Shown here: positions 18,537 through 26,818 of the stretch, one piece after another
Position numbering within the stretch: the first letter of the stretch is position 1
How the letters are laid out: each line of letters starts with the position of its first letter
From: Acidimicrobiia bacterium
Lineage (GTDB): Bacteria; Actinomycetota; Acidimicrobiia; Acidimicrobiales; Bin134
Length of the DNA: 45,238 nt
Reading direction: 5' to 3'
Assembly: GCA_022827405.1 (NCBI GenBank)
Contig: JAJDTA010000038.1
Span: 1-45,238 of the forward strand
Translations under genes and position numbers: made by a program
Notes under the pieces: generated by a model
Database searches by the model: none
What the model was told of the DNA's origin: nothing
Seen by the model: only the letters and a program-made list of their open reading frames with translations

Positions 18537-19901
18537 ATGACCGTCACCAAAGACCCCATAGACACTGATGCTGCTACCGAGAAGGTAGTGGCCTGGCTGG
18601 AGGGCAATCTGGGAGGCACGGTCACCCATATCGAGCGACAGGCCCGCTGGCGGCCGGTGTGGTTCGCCGACGTGGAGCGCAACGGCGAGCGGCTCGAGCT
18701 GTGCGTGCGTGGCGACCGCACCGACATGCCACTGGTTTTTCCGCTCGACCACGAGATGCGGCTGCAAAAGGTGCTCGGCGACCACGGCATTCCCGTGGCC
18801 CAGGTACACGGTTGGATCGACGATCCTACGGCCTACGTGATGGACCGGGTGCCGGGCGAGAACCACTTCGAGAACTGCACCGACGCCGAACGCGACGCGG
18901 TGGTGGACGACTACCTGCACATCCTGGCCCGAATGCACGCCCTGGACATCGGACCGTTCGTCGAGGCCGGAATCATGCGAGCAGAGCGTCCCGAGGAGTC
19001 CGGCTTGCTGGGTTTGCGGCGCTACGAGCAGTTGTACCGCAGCCAGAAGACGCTCCCCGACCCGTTCCTCGAGTTCTGTTTGGGCTGGCTGCGGCGCAAT
19101 CCCCCGTTCTCCCGAGGCCGGGAGTCGGCCATCGTGTGGGATACCGGGCAATTCCACCATCAAGACGGCCGAGTGGTGGCCGTCCTCGATGTAGAGATCG
19201 GTCATATTGGCGACCCGATGATGGACTTGGCCGCGTGGCGCCAGCGCGACACGGTGCTCGGCTTCGGCAACTTCGCCAAGCTCTACGACCGCTACGGCCA
19301 GTTGGCTGGCGAGCCGGTGGACTTGGAAGCCATCCAGCGCCACCACTTCATGTTCACCCTCTCCAACCAGCTCCCGTTCAGTGCCGCGCTGCGGGAGCCG
19401 GCCCCCGACTCCGACCTTATGACCAACCTCCAGTGGTGCTACGAGACCAACCTGTTCGCCACCGAGGCCCTGGCTGAGATCCTCGATGTGGAACTGCCCA
19501 CCGTGGAGATGCCCGAGCCCCGGGAGTCGCGAGCCGAAGTGGTGCTCAACCATCTGGTGCGCAACCTGCGCACCGTGCAGATCGAAGACGAGTACCTGCG
19601 CTACAAGCTGCGCACCATGTTCCGCATGGCCCGCCACGCGGCCCGCATCGACGAGATCGGCGACGCCGTCTCGGCCGCCGATCTGGACGACCTCCACGAG
19701 CTGCTCGGGCATCGGCCAGCGTCATGGCTGGAGGGAGAGGCCGAATTGGAGCAATTCGTGCTGGCCAATGGCGACACCGACCGCTACAACGAAGACCTGG
19801 TGAAGCTGTTCCACAAGCGCAACCTGCGGGCTCAGATGCTCCTCGGCCCGGCCGGCTCGGCCATGGCCCGCCACCTGCGTATTCAGACGTTCAGCGACTA
19901 G
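18537..19901 (+). CDS. Phosphotransferase (APH family), possible acyl-chain hydroxyl kinase
   Basis: A 454-residue protein of the aminoglycoside-phosphotransferase fold; homologues encoded with acyl-CoA dehydrogenases (as in ACAD10/11 and Pseudomonas LvaA) phosphorylate hydroxyacyl chains rather than drugs. The catalytic loop, normally HGDxxxxN, reads VWDTGQFHH: the catalytic Asp is kept, the metal-binding Asn is His. The second metal Asp is kept in VLDVEIGHIGDPMMDLAAW. The last 120 residues are an extra helical region. The ATG at 18537 follows the dehydrogenase by 6 bp. Pathway placement is inference from neighbours. Confidence 0.8.
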   Translation: MTVTKDPIDTDAATEKVVAWLEGNLGGTVTHIERQARWRPVWFADVERNGERLELCVRGDRTDMPLVFPLDHEMRLQKVLGDHGIPVAQVHGWIDDPTAYVMDRVPGENHFENCTDAERDAVVDDYLHILARMHALDIGPFVEAGIMRAERPEESGLLGLRRYEQLYRSQKTLPDPFLEFCLGWLRRNPPFSRGRESAIVWDTGQFHHQDGRVVAVLDVEIGHIGDPMMDLAAWRQRDTVLGFGNFAKLYDRYGQLAGEPVDLEAIQRHHFMFTLSNQLPFSAALREPAPDSDLMTNLQWCYETNLFATEALAEILDVELPTVEMPEPRESRAEVVLNHLVRNLRTVQIEDEYLRYKLRTMFRMARHAARIDEIGDAVSAADLDDLHELLGHRPASWLEGEAELEQFVLANGDTDRYNEDLVKLFHKRNLRAQMLLGPAGSAMARHLRIQTFSD

Positions 19902-20004
19902 TGGTAGGCCTGCACTGAGAGCATTCATGCGCCCTGCAATGCCAGCAGTGCGCAAGCCTGGCTCAACCGGCTGAGAACGGGCGCAGCCCTCGCCCTCTGG
20001 TCGC

Positions 20005-20685
20005 TCAGCCGCCCAGGACGCGGTAACTGTCGTCGAGAACCAGGCGAATGGAGGCGTACAGGCCTACAAGCGGGCACAGAACCCAAGGGGCGTTGGTACC
20101 CATGATCAGCACATAGAACTCGCCTCTTGGGATGTCTCGATGCCGCTTCGCGACGAAGAAGCTCATCCAGTACGCGGACGTCGCATAGGTCCATTGCCAG
20201 AACATCATGATCCCTACGATTCCTGCCGTGACCGGCGACAGGAATTCTGTCGCAAGAGCTGCGTAGAGAATCACCGTAGGTATGGCCGTGACGAAACCGT
20301 TGGCGACGTCCACGTTGAACCCGTAGGTACGACGATCAGCGAATGAGCCGTCGGACACCGAGTACGTCGCCCATACGTCGGCCCACACAGTCGGTGAGAG
20401 AGCGGCCTTCAGCGGCACCTTCGAGGTGAGGAACTCCGCTGCCGGGCTGCGGCCGGTCTGTTGTCGTCTCTCACGCCAATAGGTGTTGCGAGATTCGATG
20501 TAGTCCCGCTTGAAGAAGAGGCAGATCTCCCAGTAGCAGATCACGAGGTTGGTCGAAAGGAAGAAGGCCAGTACCAGAAACATGATCCCGATATCTGGGT
20601 GCCAGTACTGGCGCAGCGCAATACCCACGACCACGAGCAGCGCGATCTTCAGTACCGCCAACAGCCCGGCTGGCAGCGTCGCCAT
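20005..20685 (-). CDS. Uncharacterised multi-pass membrane protein
   Basis: A 226-residue protein with about five hydrophobic helices: two near the N-terminus (LLAVLKIALLVVVGIAL and IMFLVLAFFLSTNLVICYW) and three in the second half (around VTAIPTVILYAALATEFL, IVGIMMFWQWTYATSAYW and FYVLIMGTNAPWVLCPLVGL), with a charged loop between. I do not recognise the family. A TTG at 20721 would add 12 residues; the ATG at 20685 is chosen because nothing resembles a ribosome site at either. DNA here is less GC-rich than in neighbours, which fits acquired DNA. It is convergent with the APH gene; the 103-bp gap shows only weak inverted repeats. It is divergent from the DUF4143 gene. Confidence 0.65.
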   Translation of the reverse strand: MATLPAGLLAVLKIALLVVVGIALRQYWHPDIGIMFLVLAFFLSTNLVICYWEICLFFKRDYIESRNTYWRERRQQTGRSPAAEFLTSKVPLKAALSPTVWADVWATYSVSDGSFADRRTYGFNVDVANGFVTAIPTVILYAALATEFLSPVTAGIVGIMMFWQWTYATSAYWMSFFVAKRHRDIPRGEFYVLIMGTNAPWVLCPLVGLYASIRLVLDDSYRVLGG

Positions 20686-20753
20686 GCCGGTGACGATACA
20701 AAACAGCCGCGTCGGGTACAACGAACGTGTCCGCCAATTGCCTTACTGCGAGT

Positions 20754-20767
20754 TTGTCAAGTGACAA
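20754..20767. promoter_or_regulatory. Perfect palindrome TTGTCA-AG-TGACAA
   Basis: TTGTCA and its exact complement TGACAA are separated by two bases, 12 bp upstream of a TATAAT box and between two divergent genes. The left half also resembles a -35 element. Location and symmetry suggest a dimeric repressor's operator controlling the ATPase gene; the binding protein is unknown. Confidence 0.5.
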
Positions 20768-20779
20768 GCTGCGATTCTG

Positions 20780-20785
20780 TATAAT
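20780..20785 (+). promoter_or_regulatory. Consensus -10 box upstream of the DUF4143 ATPase
   Basis: TATAAT at 20780-20785, a perfect -10 consensus, lies 41 bp before the ATG at 20827. The TTGTCA half of the palindrome is 20 bp upstream, longer than the optimal 17. An unusually good -10 in a GC-rich genome supports a genuine promoter. Confidence 0.55.
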
Positions 20786-20826
20786 AGAGACCTGCGGAAA
20801 TGATGATTTGAGCTAGGATTTGGGGC

Positions 20827-22104
20827 ATGGAACTCATCGCCCGGCATATTCGACCAGAAATCGAAACTGCGCTGGAGTGGTCGCGGGTGGTGATGATCCA
20901 TGGAGCACGGCAGACCGGCAAGACGACGCTGGCTCGGGGAATCGCCGAAGCCCAAGGCGGCACATATGTATCTCTCGACGACGATGAGCAACGCGAGAGT
21001 GTGATGCTCGACCCGGTGGCCTTCTTGTCCAGCCAGCGCTACCCCCTGGCCTTGGACGAAGTCCAACTCGGTGGAAATAGGGTTATCGTCGCCGTGAAAC
21101 GGCTGGTGGACGAGGACCAGACTCCAGGGCGATTCATCCTCACTGGGTCCACCAACTTCCTCACCTTGCCCGGCATCAGCGAGTCGCTCGCGGGACGAGT
21201 CCGAATATTCAGGCTATGGCCCCTATCCGAAGCCGAACTGGCTGGAGTTGCCCCCACCGAGATCGACAACTGGTTCGAAGGCGACCCCAGGCCAGCACCG
21301 GCATCCGATCTAAGCCGGGAGGACTACTTCGCCCGCGCCTGTCGGGGGGGTTATCCCGAGGTCGTGGGCTTGGACCCGAAGCAAAGGCAGCGCTGGTTTG
21401 ACGACTACGTCGAAACGGTGGTCCAACGCGACATCCTCGCGCTCGCCGATATCCGCAAAGCCGCCTCGCTGCCGCGATTGCTGCGCTGGGCAGCAGCCTT
21501 CACCGGCAGCGAGATCAACCAGACGGACGCCGCCAAGGAACTGGAAGTAAGCCGGCCGGTGATCGCCTCGTATCTCGAATGGCTCCAAACCGTCTTCTTG
21601 CTTCATGAGCTGCCGGCCTGGTCTCGAAACCTCTCGTCCCGAACGACCTCGCGGCCCAAGGTCCACCTAAGCGACGCCGGACTGGCCGCCAGCCTGCTGG
21701 GGGTCGAACCCGGGGCGTTGGCCTCGCCCACCGCCCCGGCATCAGGGCCCCTGTTGGAGACATTCGTCGTCGATGAAGTCGCCCGTCAACTCGCCGCTTC
21801 GCCTCGAAAGCGCGTCCTCTATCACTGGCGCAACCACCAAGACCGCAACTACCGGGGCCGGGAGATAGACCTGATTATCGAAGCTCCCAACGGCGATGTG
21901 GTAGCGGTAGAGGTCAAGGCCACCTCCTCCCCCGCCCGCCAGCACACCGACCACCTTCGTTGGTTGCGGGACAAGCTCGATGCTGTATCCCCCGGCTCAT
22001 TCCGGGCTGGCATGCTGCTGCACACTGGCCCACTCACCCTATCTCTCGGTGACCGCCTGCATCTTCGGCCCATCAACTGCCTGTGGTCGAAACCACCCAG
22101 CTAA
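20827..22104 (+). CDS. AAA ATPase with DUF4143 and nuclease-like C-terminus
   Basis: A 425-residue AAA_14/DUF4143 protein. Walker A is GARQTGKTT (26-34), Walker B is YPLALDEVQ with Asp77 and Glu78, and sensor 1 is FILTGSTNFL. A winged-helix-like middle follows (about 215-265, with DAAKELEVSRPVIASYLEWL). The end has YRGREIDLIIE and VVAVEVKA, the acidic and Lys pattern of a PD-(D/E)xK nuclease fold. The family is widespread and of unproven role, often suspected in defence or mobile-DNA contexts. It stands alone with its own promoter in a lower-GC patch, with weak ribosome site AGGAT. Confidence 0.9.
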   Translation: MELIARHIRPEIETALEWSRVVMIHGARQTGKTTLARGIAEAQGGTYVSLDDDEQRESVMLDPVAFLSSQRYPLALDEVQLGGNRVIVAVKRLVDEDQTPGRFILTGSTNFLTLPGISESLAGRVRIFRLWPLSEAELAGVAPTEIDNWFEGDPRPAPASDLSREDYFARACRGGYPEVVGLDPKQRQRWFDDYVETVVQRDILALADIRKAASLPRLLRWAAAFTGSEINQTDAAKELEVSRPVIASYLEWLQTVFLLHELPAWSRNLSSRTTSRPKVHLSDAGLAASLLGVEPGALASPTAPASGPLLETFVVDEVARQLAASPRKRVLYHWRNHQDRNYRGREIDLIIEAPNGDVVAVEVKATSSPARQHTDHLRWLRDKLDAVSPGSFRAGMLLHTGPLTLSLGDRLHLRPINCLWSKPPS

Positions 22105-22119
22105 TCGCCAAAGGCAAAC

Positions 22120-22995
22120 TCAGAGCAGAACTCGGCCGGCGACAGCCGCCGCGCCGATCAGGCCGCCGTCGGGGCCGAGGGGGCTGGGGATGATGCGGGT
22201 GCCACGGGAGTGGTCCAAGCGACAGATCCGGTCAATCTCAGCTTGGGCCGCTTCGAGGAAGTCTTCGCCGTAACCCAGCGCTACTGACCCGCCGACCACG
22301 GCCAGGCCCAGGTCCAGCAGGTTGGCCACCGAGCCCACGCCCCGGCCCACCAGCGTGCCCACCCGCCGCCGCATCTCTGTCGGCGCGTCGGCCGGCGCGA
22401 TCCCGTCCAGTAGATCGGCGATGGCGGTGCCCGAGGCCTGGCCCTCCAATAGGCCCACAGCTCCGGCCGCATCGGCCCGACCGCCCTCAGCCACGAAGAT
22501 GTGGCCGATATGGCCGGCGTTTCCGTCGGCCCCATCAAGAAGCTTCCCGTTCAGCACAATGCCGCCCCCAATGCCGGTTGACACCACCATGGCCAGGTAG
22601 TTGTCCACGCCTACGGCCCCGCCCACCCAACCTTCGGCCAAGGCGAGGGCCTTGGCGTCGTTGTCCACCGCTACCGGCAGGCCGAGCGCGTCTGACAGGC
22701 GTTCTCGCAACGGGAAATCCCGCCACACGGCGATGTTGAGGGGTGACAGGAGCCGATGATTGTCCCGTGACGGTCCGCCGCTGCCCACGCCGCAGGCACT
22801 TACCGGCTGGCCATGCTCTTCAAGAACTTCGCGGGCCAACTCCACTACCAGGGCGAACAACGCCTCCTCATCGGCGGCCTGAGATGGCCCTCGTCGCTGG
22901 GCCAGCACCTGTCCGTGGGGGTCAACCACGCCGACGGCCACCTTGGTACCGCCGATGTCCACGGCCAGCACCGGACCGTCGAGCGCTATCTCCAC
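22120..22995 (-). CDS. ROK-family sugar kinase
   Basis: A 291-residue ROK (repressor, ORF, kinase) family protein without a DNA-binding domain, hence a kinase, probably glucokinase-like. The phosphate-1 motif is AVDIGGTK (11-18), the catalytic Asp lies in VAVDNDAKALALAEG, and GIGGGIVLNGKLLDGADGNA gives the sugar-binding segment with GHIGH carrying the conserved His. The usual zinc motif CxCGxxGC is replaced by a stretch reading GRADAAGAVGLLE with no Cys, so it lacks the structural zinc. It starts with GTG at 22995, 9 bp after the aquaporin stop, so the two form an operon; the substrate may be what the channel admits. Confidence 0.9.
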   Translation of the reverse strand: MEIALDGPVLAVDIGGTKVAVGVVDPHGQVLAQRRGPSQAADEEALFALVVELAREVLEEHGQPVSACGVGSGGPSRDNHRLLSPLNIAVWRDFPLRERLSDALGLPVAVDNDAKALALAEGWVGGAVGVDNYLAMVVSTGIGGGIVLNGKLLDGADGNAGHIGHIFVAEGGRADAAGAVGLLEGQASGTAIADLLDGIAPADAPTEMRRRVGTLVGRGVGSVANLLDLGLAVVGGSVALGYGEDFLEAAQAEIDRICRLDHSRGTRIIPSPLGPDGGLIGAAAVAGRVLL

Positions 22996-23004
22996 GGTTT
23001 GAGG

Positions 23005-23685
23005 TTAGGAGACAGAATCCCCGGCTGGTTTGTCCTGGGGGTACACAAACCGAATCAACAGAACCGCGGCCACCAGCCCGATGATCTGCATCACGATGAA
23101 CATGGGGGCCGACGACGGCTCGATGCCGGCAAAGGTGTCCGAGAACATGCGCCCCACGGTCACCGCAGGGTTGGCGAAGCTGGTTGACGAAGTGAAGTAG
23201 TAGGCCCCGCCGATGTAGGCCGCCACCCCACCAGCCACATACCGGACCCTTTCGGTGCGCACCAGCGCAAAGATCAGAGCCACCAGACCGGCGGTGGCGA
23301 TCACCTCGCCCAGCCACAGATGGCCGGCCGAGCGGTCCTTGGTCGACCAATCCACCGCATCGAGGTCGAACATCAGGTTGGCCAGCACCGTCCCGGCCAC
23401 CGCTCCAGCAACCTGGGCCGCGATGTAAGGGGCAATGTGGCGGCGAGGGAAGTCTCCCAGCGCCCAGTCGGCCACCGTGACCGCCGGGTTGAAGTGGGCC
23501 CCCGACGCCGGACCGAACATCAAGATGATGGCGAACAGCACCGCCGCGGTGGCCGCCGCGTTCTGAAAGAGCTGCAATCCCACATCAGTGGGCGACAGCC
23601 GCTCAGCCATGATGCCCGAACCCACCACGCCGATGAGCAGCAGGGCCGTGCCCACGCCCTCGGCAACCAGCTTTCGCGTCAGCAT
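23005..23685 (-). CDS. Aquaporin / MIP-family channel
   Basis: A 226-residue six-helix channel of the major intrinsic protein family. The two pore loops are HFNPAVT (NPA at 66-68) and FANPAVT (NPA at 172-174). The sequence type (GPASGAHFNPAVT, and YYFTSSTSFANP) resembles bacterial channels annotated as aquaporin or AqpS-like, which pass water, glycerol or arsenite-type neutral solutes; no arsenic genes are adjacent. The ATG at 23685 follows GAGGTACC. It is the first gene of a pair with the ROK kinase, suggesting a polyol or sugar uptake role, which is inference. Confidence 0.93.
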   Translation of the reverse strand: MLTRKLVAEGVGTALLLIGVVGSGIMAERLSPTDVGLQLFQNAAATAAVLFAIILMFGPASGAHFNPAVTVADWALGDFPRRHIAPYIAAQVAGAVAGTVLANLMFDLDAVDWSTKDRSAGHLWLGEVIATAGLVALIFALVRTERVRYVAGGVAAYIGGAYYFTSSTSFANPAVTVGRMFSDTFAGIEPSSAPMFIVMQIIGLVAAVLLIRFVYPQDKPAGDSVS

Positions 23686-23760
23686 GCCTGGTACCTCATG
23701 ACAACAGGATGGTCGGCGGACCTCTCATAGGGAAACTGGCATTGAGAAACTGGGAACCTC

Positions 23761-23894
23761 GGCAGGGTGCAGATGGAGGGGTTTCACATGCACCCCGCCA
23801 AGGTTCAGTTTGACGCAGTGCCGGAGGGATTTAGCACCGGCGTCTTTTTGATGGGGCTTTCACCACCACTGAAAAGCTAGGTGGCCTGGTGAAA
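23761..23894 (+). ncRNA. Candidate structured leader or small RNA with three hairpins
   Basis: The 294-bp gap 23686-23979 has no gene but shows three inverted repeats in series. Hairpin 1 is GGCaGGGTGCA (23761-23771) with TGCACCCcGCC (23789-23799), ten pairs with one mismatch. Hairpin 2 is a terminator-like stem (see next entry). Hairpin 3 is TTTCACC (23858-23864) with GGTGAAA (23888-23894). A GGGGTTTCAC stretch in the loop of hairpin 1 could pair with the 3' arm of hairpin 3 instead, so alternative folds are possible. This arrangement fits an attenuator, riboswitch or small RNA in front of the xanthine-dehydrogenase-type operon. I recognise no known aptamer. Confidence 0.4.
23818..23849 (+). 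terminator. Rho-independent terminator-like hairpin in the leader
   Basis: GCCGG (23820-23824) pairs with CCGGC (23837-23841) and the stem can extend by two G-U pairs, followed by TCTTTTT at 23843-23849. No plus-strand gene lies immediately upstream, so the terminator would act within a leader or end a small RNA. It lies 130 bp before the start of the xanthine-dehydrogenase-type gene. Confidence 0.5.
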
Positions 23895-23979
23895 CGCACG
23901 AGCTACCCGGACTTTCGCCGAGGTGGAAATCAAGTGAACATTGCCTTTCTCAGACCGAGAAAAAGTACGCTCAGCGGCC

Positions 23980-26334
23980 ATGCGGTTCACCGGCGCCAGC
24001 GTCCCCCGACGGGAGGATCCGCGCCTTTTGGCCGGTGCCGGACGATTTGTGGACGACATCGACCAGCCCGGCATCCTGGAGGCGACGTTTGTTCGCAGTC
24101 CGGTGGCCCACGGGCAACTGGTTTCCGTTGACGCTGAAGCCGCTTTGGACACCGAAGGCGTGGTGGCCGTGCTGACCGCCGAGGATCTTGCCGAGTGCTG
24201 CTCCCCCATGGGGTTGGGGATGACCGGGCCTCTGATCGTGCCCGCCCATCACCCCTTGGCCGACACCAAGGTTCGCTTCGCTGGCGATCCTGTCGCGGTG
24301 GTGATTGCCACCAGCCGGGCCGCAGCTGAAGACGGCGTCGATGCGGTGGAGGTGGACATCGAGCCGCTGCCCCCGGTGACCAATGCCGCCGCGAAAGGCG
24401 AAAGCGCCGCCGCCGTGTGGGATGAAGCCCCCGACAACGTGCTGTGGTCTGGCGAGGAGGTGTGGGGCGATCCCGACGAGGCATTCTCATCCGCCGCCCA
24501 TGTCATCACTCAGACGCTCACCCAGCACCGCCACACCTGCGTCCCCCTGGAGACCAGGGGCGGGGTGGCCCAATACGACCCGTCCACCGGCAGCCTTCGC
24601 TACGAGGTCTCCCACCAGAACCCCCACGCGCTGAGGGTGCATTTGGCTGCAATCCTCGGGCTGCCCGCCTCCCAGATTCGCATCATTTGCGACAGCATCG
24701 GCGGATCGTTCGGCCTCAAGTCCAACCCCACCCGGGAGGATGTGGTGGTGTGCGCCGCCGCCCGGCTGCTGGGCCAGCCGGTGCGGTGGGTGGAGGACCG
24801 GGCCGAGAACCTGGTGGCCGGCGGCCACGCCCGCGAGGAGCAAGTGCATGTTGAGGCTGCGCTCGACGAGAACGGGGTGGTCATCGGGCTCCGGGCCGAT
24901 TTGGTGATGGACCACGGGGCCTACCCGTTCTTGAACCTGCCTCTGTCGCTGTTCGCCAACATCATCAAGGTGCTGCTGCCCGGCACCCTCCGGGTGCGCC
25001 ACTACCAGTTCCGGGGTTCGGTGGTGGCCACCAACAAGGCGTCGTTCGTGGCCTATCGGGGGCCGTGGGAGATTGAGTGCTGGGTGCGGGAGCGCCTCAT
25101 GGACCTCATCGCCCGTCAACTCGACCTTGATCCTCTGGAAGTGCGCCGTCGCAACTACATGGGCGACGACCAGTTCCCCGGTGCCATGCTCACCGGCCCC
25201 ACCCTGGATTTCATGACCATCAACCAGACGCTGGAGCGGGCGGTGGAATTGGCCGACTACCAGGGCTTTCGGGACGCCCAGGCCGAGGCCCGATCAGAGG
25301 GCAAATATCTGGGCATCGGGCTGTGTACCTATTTGGAGCCCGGTCCCGGTCCCACCAACTACGGCCAGGCGCTGGGCTTCACCTACGAGCAGCGCTCGAT
25401 GCAGCGGGCTCGGGTGAAGCTGGAGCCCGACGGCTCGGTGACCGCGTTCACCAGCCAGCAGCCCCACGGCCAAAGCCATGAGACCACCCTGTCGCAGGTG
25501 GTGGCCGACGAGCTGGGGGTGCCCATCGACAGCGTGCGGGTGGTGGTCGGCGACACCGACCAGGTGCCCTTCAACATGGTGGGCACCGGCGGAAGCCGAG
25601 CGGCCACGCTGGGCGCCGGAGCGGCCCAGGGCGCAGCCCGCATCGTGCGTCACAAATTGCTCGCGGTGGTGGCTGGCATGCTGGAGGCCAATCCCGATGA
25701 CCTGGAGATCGTCGACGGGGTGGTGGCCGTGCGGGGATCGCCCGACCGATCCAAGACGGTGGCCGAGGTAGCCCGGCTGTCATACATGGCCCCGTTCACC
25801 TTGGACGAGGCGCTGGGCGACGGGTTCGACGCATCGTTCGACTTCGAGACCCCCGTTGGCGGCTGGACCCAGTCGACCCATGTGTGCTGGGTGGAACTCG
25901 ACCCCGGCACCGGACTGGTGAACGTGCCCCGTTACCTGGTGGTGGAGGACTGCGGGGAGATGATCAACCCCGCCGTGGTGGAGGGGCAGATCCGAGGCGG
26001 GGTGGCCCAGGGCATTGGCAGCGTGCTGCTCGAGAAGATCGTCTATGACGACACCGGACAGTGCACCACGTCGACCTTCATGGACTACCTGTTGCCCACC
26101 GCCGCCGAGATACCCCGCATCGACATCGAGCACATCGAGGGGCCCTCGCAGGGCGACGTCCCCTGGCGGGGCGTGGGCGAGGGCGGCGCCATCGGTTCCC
26201 CCGCCGCGGTGTGCAACGCCATCGAAGATGCCCTTTCCCCTTGGGGCGTGGAGATCACCGAGCAACATCTGCCCCCCAGCCGTATCCTCCGCTACCTCAA
26301 TGCCGCTTCAGTACCCATTGCAGCCGACCACTAG
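23980..26334 (+). CDS. Xanthine dehydrogenase-family molybdopterin subunit, orphan
   Basis: A 784-residue homologue of CoxL/XdhB-type catalytic subunits. It has the family N-terminus (RREDPRLLAGAGRFVDDI), GGSFGLK (241-247) and the C-terminal GVGEGGAIGSP that holds the active-site Glu. The active-site loop is AYRGPWE (358-364), neither the CO-specific AYRCSFR nor the form II AYRGAGR, so it is a different hydroxylase of unknown substrate. No small iron-sulfur or medium FAD subunit gene is beside it. The ATG at 23980 is where similarity starts, though its ribosome site is poor. A cupin gene follows after 10 bp. Confidence 0.92.
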   Translation: MRFTGASVPRREDPRLLAGAGRFVDDIDQPGILEATFVRSPVAHGQLVSVDAEAALDTEGVVAVLTAEDLAECCSPMGLGMTGPLIVPAHHPLADTKVRFAGDPVAVVIATSRAAAEDGVDAVEVDIEPLPPVTNAAAKGESAAAVWDEAPDNVLWSGEEVWGDPDEAFSSAAHVITQTLTQHRHTCVPLETRGGVAQYDPSTGSLRYEVSHQNPHALRVHLAAILGLPASQIRIICDSIGGSFGLKSNPTREDVVVCAAARLLGQPVRWVEDRAENLVAGGHAREEQVHVEAALDENGVVIGLRADLVMDHGAYPFLNLPLSLFANIIKVLLPGTLRVRHYQFRGSVVATNKASFVAYRGPWEIECWVRERLMDLIARQLDLDPLEVRRRNYMGDDQFPGAMLTGPTLDFMTINQTLERAVELADYQGFRDAQAEARSEGKYLGIGLCTYLEPGPGPTNYGQALGFTYEQRSMQRARVKLEPDGSVTAFTSQQPHGQSHETTLSQVVADELGVPIDSVRVVVGDTDQVPFNMVGTGGSRAATLGAGAAQGAARIVRHKLLAVVAGMLEANPDDLEIVDGVVAVRGSPDRSKTVAEVARLSYMAPFTLDEALGDGFDASFDFETPVGGWTQSTHVCWVELDPGTGLVNVPRYLVVEDCGEMINPAVVEGQIRGGVAQGIGSVLLEKIVYDDTGQCTTSTFMDYLLPTAAEIPRIDIEHIEGPSQGDVPWRGVGEGGAIGSPAAVCNAIEDALSPWGVEITEQHLPPSRILRYLNAASVPIAADH

Positions 26335-26344
26335 CGTGGGAGCC

Positions 26345-26818
26345 GTGAGCGACAGCCCCATTGGCGAGCGGCGCCCGATCCGCATCGCCGACATCGAATG
26401 GGAGGATTTCACCGACCCTGATGAGCCTGACCGGGAACCGGGGCCGTTCGTGCGCTGGCTGGTGGATCCGGCTTCGGGCAACCGGGTCATGCATGTGAAG
26501 TCGTGGTCGGGCCGTAATGCGGCGGCCCACTGGCACTTGTCCGACACGGTGTACTTGGTGACCAAGGGCGAGTTCATCGTGGAAGGGGAAGAGCCCTACC
26601 GGGAGGGCGACCTGCGCTGGGTGCGGGGCGGGTTCGCCTACGGCCCGGAGCGGTCGGGCCCCGACGGCTGCGAGTATCTGTTCTTCAGTCTCGGCCCCTA
26701 CGACAAGCTCGACCCCGACGAACACCCACCTCCGCTGGGCCGCTGGGACGACCCCTCCACCTGGGTGGAGGGCTACCCCCAAGTCGAGCGGACCAAGCTG
26801 ACGGACAGCCCCCGATGA
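26345..26818 (+). CDS. Cupin-domain protein
   Basis: A 157-residue single-domain cupin. AAHWHLSDTVYLVTKGEF (60-77) gives the first cupin box with the metal-binding His62 and His64 and a downstream acidic region; the second box is poor, around YGPERSGPDGCEY. Such proteins bind metals in small-molecule oxygenases, isomerases or sensors. The GTG at 26345 follows GTGGGAG, 10 bp after the xanthine-dehydrogenase-type gene, and the stop overlaps the TauD start by 4 bp. Its role is probably with those two genes, on an unknown small substrate. Confidence 0.85.
   Translation: MSDSPIGERRPIRIADIEWEDFTDPDEPDREPGPFVRWLVDPASGNRVMHVKSWSGRNAAAHWHLSDTVYLVTKGEFIVEGEEPYREGDLRWVRGGFAYGPERSGPDGCEYLFFSLGPYDKLDPDEHPPPLGRWDDPSTWVEGYPQVERTKLTDSPR

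Noticed and set aside
18537-19901. Aminoglycoside resistance gene
   Set aside because: The APH fold here has a changed catalytic loop and is co-encoded with fatty-acid enzymes, pointing to metabolism.
19925-20194. Frameshifted continuation of the membrane protein
   Set aside because: The product is Arg/Leu-rich with no hydrophobic segments, and the membrane protein already ends cleanly at 20005.
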